Source: Paraburkholderia phenoliruptrix (GTDB taxonomy: Bacteria > Pseudomonadota > Gammaproteobacteria > Burkholderiales > Burkholderiaceae). Taken from it: a DNA stretch of 64,000 bases. Below the pieces are notes generated by a model. It was not told the DNA's origin. It did not search any database and was given only the letters and a program-made list of their open reading frames with translations. Of this stretch, positions 9,576-18,222 are shown in pieces (the stretch's first letter is position 1; each line of letters starts with the position of its first letter). Both the position numbers and the translations under genes were made by a program. The DNA is taken from NCBI RefSeq assembly GCF_019511605.1, contig NZ_JAEUAV010000007.1, positions 1 through 64,000 of the forward strand, given 5' to 3'.

Positions 9576-10289
9576 ATGTCCGTTCTGCTCGAAGTCATTG
9601 CCACTACTGTTGCTGACGCGCGGCTCGCCGCGCAAGCTGGCGCCGACCGTCTTGAACTCGTCACCGCGATGGGCGAGGGCGGGCTCACGCCGAGCATCGG
9701 CCTGATCGAAGCCGTGGTCGAAGCGGTCAGCATTCCTGTGAACGTGATCGTGCGGCCTCACAGCCGTTCGTTCGTCTACGATACCGACGATCACGCCGTG
9801 ATGGTGCGCGACGTGCGGGCCGTCAAAGCCGCGGGAGCGAACGGCGTGGTGATCGGCATGCTGAACCCCGACGGCACGATAGACCGCGATCAGCTCGCGC
9901 GCGCGATCGACGCGGCAGATGGTCTTGCGTTCACCTTCCATCGCGCGTTCGACGAGGTGCGCGATCAGCGCAAAGCACTGGACGTGCTGCTCCATTTCGA
10001 TGAAGTGACGAACGTGCTGACCTCGGGTGCGAGGGCATCGGTGCTGGATGCAGAAGCGACGATTCGCGAACTGGTGCGCCACGCGTCGGGCTCGCATTGC
10101 ACAGTGCTGGCGGGCGCGGGTCTGACGGTCGATGCGGTGGCAGGCTTCGTGAGCCGGACCCAGGTCGAGGCCGTGCATTTTGGATCGGGCGTGCGGGTGG
10201 GCGGCAACGGCCTCGCGCCCATCGACACGGACAAGGTCGCACGCGTGAGGGCGTTGCTGGACGAACAGGCCGGAAGCCCGCGGGCGTAA
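9576..10289 (+). CDS. cutC: CutC family protein
   Basis: TIM-barrel protein named for copper homeostasis in E. coli, although a direct copper role has been disputed. 237 aa, the normal length. Family signatures are clear: LEVIATTVADARLAAQAGAD at the N-terminus, GGLTPS, the NVIVRPHSRSF strand, FHRAFDEV, and VLTSGARASV followed by VLAGAGL. No ribosome site is obvious before the ATG. It follows the EAL gene by 35 bp and is followed by a good terminator, which supports a two-gene transcript. Confidence 0.93.
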   Translation: MSVLLEVIATTVADARLAAQAGADRLELVTAMGEGGLTPSIGLIEAVVEAVSIPVNVIVRPHSRSFVYDTDDHAVMVRDVRAVKAAGANGVVIGMLNPDGTIDRDQLARAIDAADGLAFTFHRAFDEVRDQRKALDVLLHFDEVTNVLTSGARASVLDAEATIRELVRHASGSHCTVLAGAGLTVDAVAGFVSRTQVEAVHFGSGVRVGGNGLAPIDTDKVARVRALLDEQAGSPRA

Positions 10290-10315
10290 TAGACGCTGAG
10301 GCTCGGGGGAACAAC

Positions 10316-10351
10316 AAGCCGCCTCGTGTCGACACACGAAGCGGCTTTGTT
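10316..10351 (+). terminator. Rho-independent terminator after cutC, possibly bidirectional
   Basis: Outer arms AAGCCGC/GCGGCTT (10316-10322, 10341-10347) and inner arms TCGTGT/ACACGA form a long stem around CGAC, followed by TTGTT. The A-rich left flank may also let it stop the leftward oxidoreductase transcript, which ends about 120 bp to the right. Confidence 0.8.
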
Positions 10352-10470
10352 AGGGCCGCGGTCGCGCGCCGCGCAGCACTCAGCACTCAGCACGCCTCCG
10401 GGACAGGCGAGACGCACGCCGCATGACGCATGCCGCACGCGTCGCGCCGCATCCCACCCACAACCCTCGC

Positions 10471-13400
10471 TTACTTTGCCACCACCACCGGAATACCGCG
10501 CAACTGCCCCGCGCCTTTCACTTCTTCCAGCGACTTCTTCACCGATGCACCCGTTGCCGCTTCGATTCCCAGACGTGCGGCGAGATCGCGCTCGCTGCGC
10601 TTCACAGCCGCGAGATTCGCGAGCTTCACATGACCATAGCCGCGCACGCGGGCATGCAGATCGGCGAGCTTCGCGACGTCTTCCAGGTTGCCGGCGTCCA
10701 GCTTCGCGAGCGCGCGGTGCAACGTGGCTTCGTAGTCGTCGGCGAGTTCGCGCTCCATCTTGCGCTCCAGCGTGCGGCCGAACGGATCGAGCAGGGTGCC
10801 GCGCAGCCCGCGCACTTTGGCGAGTCCGCCGAGCACCGGCCACATCCACTGACCGAAGGTTTTCTTGGCCGGACGCGCACCGTCATGCGCGCGCGCAAGC
10901 GTCGGCGGCGCGAGGTTGAATTTGATGCCGAAGTCCTTGCCGGCCACGCCTTCGAACTGCGCCTCGAGTGCCTGGCGGAACGCCGCATCCGTGTGCAGGC
11001 GCGCCACTTCGTATTCGTCCTTTACCGCGAGCAGACGATAGAACGTCGTGGCCACCGCACGCGTCACGCGCTCGCTGCGCGCATCGACGGCGTGTTCGGC
11101 GCGGTGCGCCGCCTCGACCAGCGCGCGATAGCGCTTCATATAGCGCGCGCCGCCGTAGGTTTGCAAACGGCCTTCGCGATGTGCGATCAACTCATCGAGC
11201 GTATCGACACGCACGCTTTCTGTCACCGCATGCCGCGCCTGCCACAACGATTCGAGGGCCGCGGGATCTGCGGCGGCAAGGCGGCCAATCGAGAACGCCA
11301 GTTGATTCATCTGTACTGCGACGTTGTTCAGTTCGATTGCTCGCATCAGCGCGCCGAACGACACCGGCACGAGACCGAGCTGCCACGCGAAGCCCAGCAT
11401 CAGAATGTTGGCGCCGATCGTGTCGCCGAGAAAACGTGTGGCGAGCGCCTGGGCGTCGCAGGTCGACAGACGCTCGGCGCCCGCGGCGTGCCGCATCTTG
11501 TCGATCAGCGCGTCGGCGTGCAGCGTCGCGTCCGGGTTCGTCACGAAGGTGGCGTTCGGAATCGCATGTGTGTTGACCACGATGCGCGTGCGGCCATGAC
11601 GGACCGTCTGCAACGCATCGGCGCTCGCGCCGACCACCATGTCGCAGGCGAGCAGCACGTCGGCCTGTTGTGTGTCGATCCGCACCTGGTTGAGCCACTC
11701 GTCGCGCGCGGCGAAGCGCACGAACGACAGCACCGAGCCGCCCTTTTGCGCGAAGCCCATGAAGTCGAGCACCGAGGCGCTCTTGCCTTCCAGATGCGCG
11801 GCCATGCTGATCAACGCGCCCACCGTCACCACGCCGGTGCCGCCTACGCCCGTCACCAGAATGTCGTACGGCGCGGCGTCCAGGTGCGTCGCAGGCAACC
11901 GCAATGCGTTGACGCGCTCAGTCAACGCCTGCGGGTCGAAAGCGACGCCCGCGGCTTTCTTCAGCTTGCCGCCTTCCACCGTCACGAAGCTCGGGCAGAA
12001 GCCGTTCACGCACGAGTAGTCCTTGTTGCACGACGACTGGTCGATGCGGCGCTTTCTTCCCAGCACGGTTTCAACAGGCTCCACCGACAAGCAGTTGGAT
12101 TGCACGCCGCAATCGCCGCAGCCTTCGCACACTTCCTCGTTGATGAAGAGGCGCTTGTCCGGGTCGGGGAATTCGCCTTTCTTGCGGCGCCGCCGCTTTT
12201 CGGCTGCACAGGTCTGGTCGTAGATGAGCACAGTGACGCCGTCGGTGTCGCGCAACTCGCGCTGCACGGTGTCCAGTTCGCTGCGGTGATGGAACGTGGT
12301 GCCTTTCGGAAAGAGACCGTGATGACCGTCGTATTTTTCCGGCTCGTCGCTGACCACGACAAAGCGCGAGACGCCTTCCGCTTCGACCTGACGCGCGATC
12401 TGCGGCACGGAGATGCTGCCGTCCACCGGCTGTCCGCCGGTCATCGCGACGGCATCGTTATAGAGAATCTTGTAGGTGATCGTGGCTTTCGCGGCCACCG
12501 CCTGGCGGATCGCGAGAATGCCTGAATGGAAGTACGTGCCGTCGCCGAGATTCTGGAACACGTGGCGCGTTTTCGTGAACATCGAATGCGAAGCCCAGTC
12601 CACGCCTTCACCGCCCATCTGGATGAGGCCGGTCGTGTCGCGCTCCATCCACGAAGCCATGAAGTGACAGCCAATGCCCGCCTGCGCAATCGACCCTTCA
12701 GGCACTTTCGTCGAGGTGTTGTGCGGGCAACCGGAGCAGAAGTACGGCGTGCGCTTCACGCTGTCGGCGGCATTCGAGAGAATTTGCGGCGCGACGAGAT
12801 CGACCACGCGTTCGCGGCGATCGAGCGCGGGCTTATGCTTCGCGAGCCATTCGGCGAACACGGGCAGAATGCGCGAAGGCCGCAGCTCTCCGAGCGACGA
12901 GAGCAGCATGCTGCCGTCTTGCGCATGCTTGCCGATCACCGCGGGCCGCGCGCCTTGCGGGCGGTTGTAGAGATAGTCCTTGATCTGCTGCTCGATCACC
13001 GGACCTTTCTCCTCGATCACGAGCACTTCCGACAGACCCTCGACAAACGTGTCGATGCGCGTCATTTCGAGTGGAAACGACAAGCCGACCTTGTAGATGC
13101 GCACGCCGGCTGCATCGAGATCCTCGACCGTCAAATCGAGGCGGCGCAGCGTTTCCATCAGATCGAGATGCGCCTTGCCGCAGGTGACGATGCCCACGTT
13201 CGCCTGCGGACTCGGCGCGATCCATTTGTCGATGCTGTTGGTCTTCGCGAAGTGGCGCACTGCGTCGAGCTTTGCGTGCATCCGCGATTCGATGGTGAGG
13301 CTCGGCAGGTCGGGCCAGCGGTTGTGCAACCCGCCCGCCGGCGCGGTGAAATCGTGCGGCGCGGTCCATTCGGTGTGCAGCGCGTCGAGGTCCACGGTCG

Positions 13401-14058
13401 AACCGGACTCCACCGTTTCGGAGATCGCCTTGTAACCCACCCACGCGCCCGAGAAGCGCGACAGCGCCCAGCCGTACAGCCCGAATTCGAGCATGTCGGC
13501 GATATTCGACGGATTCACGACCGGCATGTGCCAGGCCATCATCGCGAAGTCGCTCTGATGCGGCATCGACGACGACACGCAGCCATGATCGTCGCCGGCC
13601 ACCACCAGTACCCCGCCATGCGGCGACGAGCCGTACGCATTGCCGTGCTTGAGCGCGTCGCCCGCGCGGTCGACGCCCGGGCCCTTGCCGTACCACATCG
13701 CGAATACGCCTTCGACGGTGCGCTCCGGGTCTGCTTCCACGCGTTGCGTGCCGAGCACCGCCGTACCGCCGAGCTCTTCGTTGATTGCGGGCAAAAAGCG
13801 AATGTCGCTTGCGGAAAGCAGCGTCTTCGCCTTCCACAACTGCTGATCGACCATGCCGAGCGGCGAGCCGCGATAGCCGCTGATGAAACCGGCGGTATTC
13901 ATGCCGCGCGCCTTGTCGAGCGCGCGCTGCATGAGTGCAAGGCGGACCAGCGCCTGCGTGCCGGTCAGAAAGATGCGGCCCCGGGTCGCGGTAAGGTTGT
14001 CGGACAGCTTGTAGTCGGCGAGAGCGGGCGTGCCGTCGATGGGCAGGCGAGCGGTCAT
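10471..14058 (-). CDS. Indolepyruvate ferredoxin oxidoreductase family protein (fused alpha/gamma)
   Basis: Oxidises 2-oxoacids, classically indolepyruvate and other aryl pyruvates from amino-acid transamination, to acyl-CoA using TPP and iron-sulfur clusters. 1195 aa from the ATG at 14058, chosen because a GGAGA site lies seven bases before it; the frame is open to 14106. The N-terminal half is the alpha-type pyrimidine- and TPP-binding region (GYRGSPLG, EELGGTA, FCSGCPHNTS at about 440). Cysteine motifs CEGCGDCGVQSNC and SCNKDYSCVNGFC at about 640-690 fit Fe-S ligands. The gamma subunit follows as a fusion (GVGGTGVVTVG at about 733, then FAQKGGSV). The last third is the extension seen in proteobacterial fused enzymes. 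The physiological substrate is not certain. Confidence 0.92.
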   Translation of the reverse strand: MTARLPIDGTPALADYKLSDNLTATRGRIFLTGTQALVRLALMQRALDKARGMNTAGFISGYRGSPLGMVDQQLWKAKTLLSASDIRFLPAINEELGGTAVLGTQRVEADPERTVEGVFAMWYGKGPGVDRAGDALKHGNAYGSSPHGGVLVVAGDDHGCVSSSMPHQSDFAMMAWHMPVVNPSNIADMLEFGLYGWALSRFSGAWVGYKAISETVESGSTVDLDALHTEWTAPHDFTAPAGGLHNRWPDLPSLTIESRMHAKLDAVRHFAKTNSIDKWIAPSPQANVGIVTCGKAHLDLMETLRRLDLTVEDLDAAGVRIYKVGLSFPLEMTRIDTFVEGLSEVLVIEEKGPVIEQQIKDYLYNRPQGARPAVIGKHAQDGSMLLSSLGELRPSRILPVFAEWLAKHKPALDRRERVVDLVAPQILSNAADSVKRTPYFCSGCPHNTSTKVPEGSIAQAGIGCHFMASWMERDTTGLIQMGGEGVDWASHSMFTKTRHVFQNLGDGTYFHSGILAIRQAVAAKATITYKILYNDAVAMTGGQPVDGSISVPQIARQVEAEGVSRFVVVSDEPEKYDGHHGLFPKGTTFHHRSELDTVQRELRDTDGVTVLIYDQTCAAEKRRRRKKGEFPDPDKRLFINEEVCEGCGDCGVQSNCLSVEPVETVLGRKRRIDQSSCNKDYSCVNGFCPSFVTVEGGKLKKAAGVAFDPQALTERVNALRLPATHLDAAPYDILVTGVGGTGVVTVGALISMAAHLEGKSASVLDFMGFAQKGGSVLSFVRFAARDEWLNQVRIDTQQADVLLACDMVVGASADALQTVRHGRTRIVVNTHAIPNATFVTNPDATLHADALIDKMRHAAGAERLSTCDAQALATRFLGDTIGANILMLGFAWQLGLVPVSFGALMRAIELNNVAVQMNQLAFSIGRLAAADPAALESLWQARHAVTESVRVDTLDELIAHREGRLQTYGGARYMKRYRALVEAAHRAEHAVDARSERVTRAVATTFYRLLAVKDEYEVARLHTDAAFRQALEAQFEGVAGKDFGIKFNLAPPTLARAHDGARPAKKTFGQWMWPVLGGLAKVRGLRGTLLDPFGRTLERKMERELADDYEATLHRALAKLDAGNLEDVAKLADLHARVRGYGHVKLANLAAVKRSERDLAARLGIEAATGASVKKSLEEVKGAGQLRGIPVVVAK

Positions 14059-14327
14059 GGGTGAGTCTCCGTGATTTTGCATTCGCGCGCGGGAAGGAAC
14101 GGCCAAGGTCGCGCAGCGAAAGAGACTCTATTTTTTAGCGCCGATTGGAGTGGATTTTTTCTAGTTTGCTCCGGCGTGGACGAATGGACGCGAAGAGCGA
14201 CGCGTTTTCACGTCCTTTTGAGATAGATATGCCACGGCCACGCTGTTTACGGGTATGCCCTGGTGTCCGGCAGACGCTGTCGAGCGCGCCTGTGCGGACC
14301 GCTCGCCGCTTACCGCCTATGCAACCT

Positions 14328-15287
14328 TCATGGGCGAACCGCTGTTGTCAGCGGCGCTTCGTCGAGCGGCACGATCTCGTGGAAGTGGGCGTAGTCGATG
14401 TGGCTCACGCCGTCCCGCTCGCTCATGATGTCGACGAAGCGGTGGTGCCAGAAAATCTGGTCGCACGGCCACATGTGGCGAGCCTGCATGGTTTGCGAGG
14501 TGGATTCGTCGACGCCTTCCAGCGTGAGCAGGAGCGAAGTGTCGTGCGCTTTCAGCGTCTGCGCGGTTTCGCCGAAGAGCGGACTGTCTTCGTCTATCAC
14601 GTGCATGACAGTCCAGCCCAGCTTGAACACCGGATGCTGATCGCGCACGAGTGTCAGGTCATGAAGACGGCGCAACGTGTAGCCTTCGGCGGTGGTTTCA
14701 CGGCGCAGCATGCGCAGGCGCGCGTGCGCTTCGGCGATGACGTTCTGGCGGCCGTTGGCCGCGCGCACCATCAGCGTCATATGGCCGTCGAGCGGCCGGA
14801 TCACCGCGTGGCGCGCAAACATGATCTTGGCGTGCGGACGCGAGAAGCGCGCGAAAATGAGGCCGGTTGCGAGCGCAATGCCCGACATCCCCACGAAGAT
14901 TTCGAGCGTCGCAATCCAATGCGCGTAGACCGTCTGCGGATGCATGTCGCCATAACCGACGGTGGCGAGCGTCTCGACACTGAAGAAAAAGGCGCCGCCG
15001 AAACCGGGCGGATACTGATTCGCAATAGGTGCGTCGCCGAGCATGTAAAGCGCGGCGAAGCTCGTGTTGAGCAACACGAACAGCACGGCGAGCGAAACAA
15101 AAAACGTCGGCCAGCGCACGGTCAGTGCGCGGTGATACAGGTCCTGCCAGAAGCGCATCGGCATGCCGTGCGCGACTACCACCTGATCGTCGGGATGCAG
15201 TTCGCGGCTGCCGCGCGAGCGGCGCTTTTGCGCGCTGCTTTCAGCGTCGCCGATACCGGGAAAACGGTCGGTCGGTTCGGTAGCCAT
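14328..15287 (-). CDS. Inward rectifier potassium channel, KirBac1.1 type
   Basis: Prokaryotic Kir channel. 319 aa. A slide helix and outer helix (about 61-83) come first, then a pore helix with the K+ filter T109-V-G-Y-G-D-M, then the inner helix (about 123-147). The cytoplasmic immunoglobulin-like gating domain follows (KIMFARHAVIRPLDGHMTLM, VMHVIDEDSPLFG). From memory, sequence and layout follow KirBac1.1 of Burkholderia pseudomallei nearly throughout, including LGDAPIANQ and the segment after the filter, so orthology is very likely. KirBac1.1 is a crystallised model channel whose natural role remains poorly known. Confidence 0.95.
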   Translation of the reverse strand: MATEPTDRFPGIGDAESSAQKRRSRGSRELHPDDQVVVAHGMPMRFWQDLYHRALTVRWPTFFVSLAVLFVLLNTSFAALYMLGDAPIANQYPPGFGGAFFFSVETLATVGYGDMHPQTVYAHWIATLEIFVGMSGIALATGLIFARFSRPHAKIMFARHAVIRPLDGHMTLMVRAANGRQNVIAEAHARLRMLRRETTAEGYTLRRLHDLTLVRDQHPVFKLGWTVMHVIDEDSPLFGETAQTLKAHDTSLLLTLEGVDESTSQTMQARHMWPCDQIFWHHRFVDIMSERDGVSHIDYAHFHEIVPLDEAPLTTAVRP

Positions 15288-15382
15288 CGCGTGCTCATCG
15301 AATGGAAACGGCGAGAGCGTAGCACGGCGGCCTCGTCGCCGAACGCCGCTGCGGCTCGTGCGATGGAACCTGCGGGCGTGCT

Positions 15383-15628
15383 TTAAGGGAAGGCGCGCGG
15401 CTTTGGAATGCCCGCGCCGTGTTCAATGTCTTCGACCGCCTGCTGATGCGCCGCGGCGATCGCCTGCGCCGCGTCGCCGTAACCGTTGTCGCCGCCGACG
15501 GTGGTCCATGCCTTGACCGCCTTCTCGCGATGACGGATTTCGTATTCGGCGTCCCAGCGCGGGCCGCTCAGTTCGATGGGGCGGACGTGAATCGAGTACA
15601 CGCCGTAGAGGAACAGCTCTTCAGCCAT
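15383..15628 (-). CDS. Small conserved-looking hypothetical protein
   Basis: 81 aa from the ATG at 15628, chosen over an ATG 12 bp earlier because GGAGG lies five bases upstream. It begins MAEELFLYGVYSIHVRPIEL. It has no signal peptide or membrane segment and no motif I recognise. It looks like a compact alpha/beta protein with a C-terminal helix (GYGDAAQAIAAAHQQAVEDI). It lies 83 bp downstream of another small unknown gene in the same direction. Both have good ribosome sites and normal coding character, so I believe they are real. Confidence 0.7.
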   Translation of the reverse strand: MAEELFLYGVYSIHVRPIELSGPRWDAEYEIRHREKAVKAWTTVGGDNGYGDAAQAIAAAHQQAVEDIEHGAGIPKPRAFP

Positions 15629-15711
15629 GATCGCCTCCAACCATTGCGTTCAGGCGGCGCGGCGCGAAACCCATGTGCGGCACATGCGGCACGTGCGCGG
15701 CGCCAGTCTGC

Positions 15712-15942
15712 CTACAGTTCGATTTCCCCGAGTATGCGATGAGCGAGCGCCTTTGCTTCTTCCAGTGCCTCGGCTGGCGTGGACGAGGTCGCCTCGACTT
15801 CGTAGACGGTGGTCTCCTGATCCTCGCTCGCCTCGCCTTCGTCGCGCGTTAGCGTGACCACGCCTTGCCACGTGTCGCGATCGAGTTCCCGCACTGACGC
15901 GGTGGCCGTGTAGATGCCTTTGGTGTAGGTGATGTCCTCCAT
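15712..15942 (-). CDS. Small acidic hypothetical protein
   Basis: 76 aa, ATG at 15942 preceded by AAGGAG. Rich in Glu/Asp/Thr. It begins MEDITYTKGIYTATASVREL and looks like two or three beta strands (WQGVVTLTRD, TTVYEVEATS) followed by one helix (PAEALEEAKALAHRIL). That fold plan, short sheet then helix, is shared with the next small gene downstream, but I see no clear sequence identity between them. No function can be assigned. Confidence 0.7.
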   Translation of the reverse strand: MEDITYTKGIYTATASVRELDRDTWQGVVTLTRDEGEASEDQETTVYEVEATSSTPAEALEEAKALAHRILGEIEL

Positions 15943-16024
15943 GGCGTCGCTCCTTGTTCCAAAGGTTACGGTGTTTTCATGCTAGCACGGCGATCGAGCG
16001 CCGGCAGAAGGGCCACCGCCAGGG

Positions 16025-16942
16025 TTACAACAGCGCGACGACCTCGTCGAGCGACGGCGCATGCGCGCCCGCATGCCGGCAGGCCGCCGCGCCGGCCGCC
16101 AGCGCGAATGCCAGATGCTCCGGCCAGGTGCGCTGCGGCGCGCTCATCAAACTGAACAGCAGGCCGCCGATGGACGCGTCGCCCGCGCCCACCGTGTCGA
16201 CCACCTCGACGCGCGGCGGCTGCGCCTCGGTCGTCGTCGCACCGTCGATCAGGGAAGCCGTTTGCGGCCCGCGCGTGACCAGAATCGTCGCGGCGGGGTT
16301 CATCGAGCGCAGTTGCGCCAGTGCGCTTGCTTCGTCGTCCGTCTTGAAGAGCAGGCGCAGGTCCTCGTCCGATACCTTGATGAGGTCAGCGAGCGCGGCC
16401 ATCTTGCGCAATGTGGGTTCGTAGCCGTGCTCCATCAGGTTGCGGTAGTTCGGATCGAAACTGATCTTCACGCCCTGCGAACGCAGCTTGGCGGCCAACG
16501 CGGCGAGGGTGTCGCCAAGCGGTTGACGCACGAGGCTGATGCAGCCGAAGTGCGCCCACTTCACCTGCTCCATCCAGCCGGCCGGCAGACGCGCCGGATC
16601 GAACGCGAGATCCGCGCCGTTCTCGCCCATGAAAAAGTAAGCCGGCGGATGCGTGCGATGAACGATTGCCAGCAAAGGCGGGCGCTCGACGCGCTGCATG
16701 AAGCGCATGTCGAGCCCGGCCGCGACGCTTGCGTCCCACAGCTCGTCGGAGAAATTGTCGACGCCCAGCGAGCCCGCGCACGCGGTCGGCAGGCCAAGCC
16801 GCGCCACGCAGCGCGCGACGTTCCAGCCGGCGCCGCCCGGCCGCGACAGCCATTGCGAAGCGCCGGTGCGCACGAGATCGGTGAGTATGTCGCCAGCCGA
16901 AACGAAGACGGGCAGTTCGTTGTTTGCGCTCATGGTGGTCAT
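16025..16942 (-). CDS. PfkB-family carbohydrate kinase (probable fructokinase)
   Basis: Ribokinase-fold sugar kinase that phosphorylates a sugar with ATP. 305 aa from the ATG at 16942, whose ATGA overlaps the stop of the isomerase gene before it, so translation is probably coupled. The N-terminal substrate motif (RPGGAGWNVARCVARLGL) and the C-terminal anion-hole motif DTVGAGDAS, with the catalytic Asp at about 255, are present. Fructokinases more often have GAGDAF. The upstream sugar isomerase suggests fructose as the substrate and fructose-6-phosphate as the product. That is inference; other ketoses are possible. It is the last gene of the lacI-AGE-pfkB operon. Confidence 0.88.
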   Translation of the reverse strand: MTTMSANNELPVFVSAGDILTDLVRTGASQWLSRPGGAGWNVARCVARLGLPTACAGSLGVDNFSDELWDASVAAGLDMRFMQRVERPPLLAIVHRTHPPAYFFMGENGADLAFDPARLPAGWMEQVKWAHFGCISLVRQPLGDTLAALAAKLRSQGVKISFDPNYRNLMEHGYEPTLRKMAALADLIKVSDEDLRLLFKTDDEASALAQLRSMNPAATILVTRGPQTASLIDGATTTEAQPPRVEVVDTVGAGDASIGGLLFSLMSAPQRTWPEHLAFALAAGAAACRHAGAHAPSLDEVVALL

Positions 16943-18222
16943 TTTGCGTGCTCCGCGGAAACGGCAGCGGCGGTCGCGCCGTCGGGCAGCGCATGCGCGA
17001 GCACCTCGTAGCATGCGCCCATGGTGTGATAGTCGGTCTTGCCGGCCGGGCTTTTTTCGTCGCTGTATTTGCGGTTGTCGCAGGTGAGAATGCGATACCA
17101 CGCGCCGTATTTGTGATCGACGAAATGTGCCCAGCTATAGCGCCAGATCTCGTCGTACCAGTCCCAGAAACGTTCGTTGCCGGTGCGCTTGCCGAGCAGC
17201 GCGGCGGTCGCGAACGTCTCGGCCTGCACCCAGAAGTATTTGTCGTGATCGCACACGGTGCCGTCCGGGCCGAAGCCGTAGTAAAGGCCGCCGTGGTCTT
17301 CGTCCCACGCGTGGGCCATCGCGGCGTCGAACAGTTCGATCGCACGCGGCAAGAGCCACGGCAGCGGACGGTAGCGCTCGAGAATCAGCAGCAGCTTTGC
17401 CCATTCCGTTTGATGCCCTGGCTGAAAGCCCCACGGACGGAAAATATTCGAGCTGTCTTCCTCGTTGTAGTGCCAATCCACCGACCAGTCCGCGTGAAAG
17501 TGCTCCCACACGAGTCCTTGCGACAGCTTCGCCTGACGCAGCGTGATGTTCGACGCGACGCGCTCGGCACGATCAAGATAGACGAGGTGGCCCGTCGCCT
17601 CGTGCGCAGCAAGGAGCGCCTCGGTGGTGTGCATGTTGGCGTTCTGCCCGCGGTACGAACTCACGCGCCATTCGGGCGACGCTTCGTCGGCATAGAGGCC
17701 GGCGGCGGCGTCCCAGAAGCGGTGCTCCATCAATTCGAAGGTCGCGCCGATCATCGGCTTTGCTTCCTCGATGCCGGCCATCGCCGCATGCGAATACGCG
17801 AGCAGCACGAAGGCGAGGCCGTAACAGTGGCGCGTGCCGTCGAGCGTGCGCTTTCTGCCGTCGCGCCATTCGATTTCCCAGTCGTAGCCCTCGTGCTGCG
17901 CGTCCCAATGGGCGTCGCGCAAAAAGCGCAGACCGTGGCGCGCGTACTCCAGATGCATTGGGTCGCCGAACTGGCGATACGCCATCGCGTAGTTGAACAC
18001 GTAGCGGCAACTGCTCACCAGGTGCCGGGTGGTGCGGTTGTAGACGGAGCCGTCGTCGCGGAAAAAGTGGAAGAAGCCGCCGCTCGGATCGAGCACGTTG
18101 GGCGCGTAAAAGCGCAGCGTGTCCTCGATATGCGAGAGCAGAAATTCGCGGCTGCGAAAACTGGCGACGGGTGGCACGGCAGGCGCGCCGTTGGCGGAGT
18201 GAGACGTGGCGGATTGCGTCAT
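16939..18222 (-). CDS. AGE-family sugar epimerase/isomerase (mannose isomerase candidate)
   Basis: N-acylglucosamine 2-epimerase superfamily, an alpha/alpha barrel whose members include N-acetylglucosamine epimerase, mannose isomerase, cellobiose epimerase and YihS. 427 aa from the ATG at 18222. Its ATGA overlaps the LacI stop, and its own stop overlaps the kinase start. Recognisable blocks: SCRYVFNYAMAYR, PEWRVSSYRGQNANMHTTEA, FQPGHQTEWAKLLL, DEDHGGLYYGFGPDG, KYFWVQAETFATAA and KTDYHTMGACYEVL, which supply the catalytic histidines. Pairing with a ketose kinase fits mannose-to-fructose isomerisation better than an N-acetyl sugar role. Confidence 0.88.
   Translation of the reverse strand: MTQSATSHSANGAPAVPPVASFRSREFLLSHIEDTLRFYAPNVLDPSGGFFHFFRDDGSVYNRTTRHLVSSCRYVFNYAMAYRQFGDPMHLEYARHGLRFLRDAHWDAQHEGYDWEIEWRDGRKRTLDGTRHCYGLAFVLLAYSHAAMAGIEEAKPMIGATFELMEHRFWDAAAGLYADEASPEWRVSSYRGQNANMHTTEALLAAHEATGHLVYLDRAERVASNITLRQAKLSQGLVWEHFHADWSVDWHYNEEDSSNIFRPWGFQPGHQTEWAKLLLILERYRPLPWLLPRAIELFDAAMAHAWDEDHGGLYYGFGPDGTVCDHDKYFWVQAETFATAALLGKRTGNERFWDWYDEIWRYSWAHFVDHKYGAWYRILTCDNRKYSDEKSPAGKTDYHTMGACYEVLAHALPDGATAAAVSAEHAK

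Noticed and set aside
10423..12525. Rightward 700-codon frame opposite the indolepyruvate oxidoreductase
   Set aside because: Antisense shadow of a long GC-rich gene; sequence is an Arg/Ala/His mosaic without domains.
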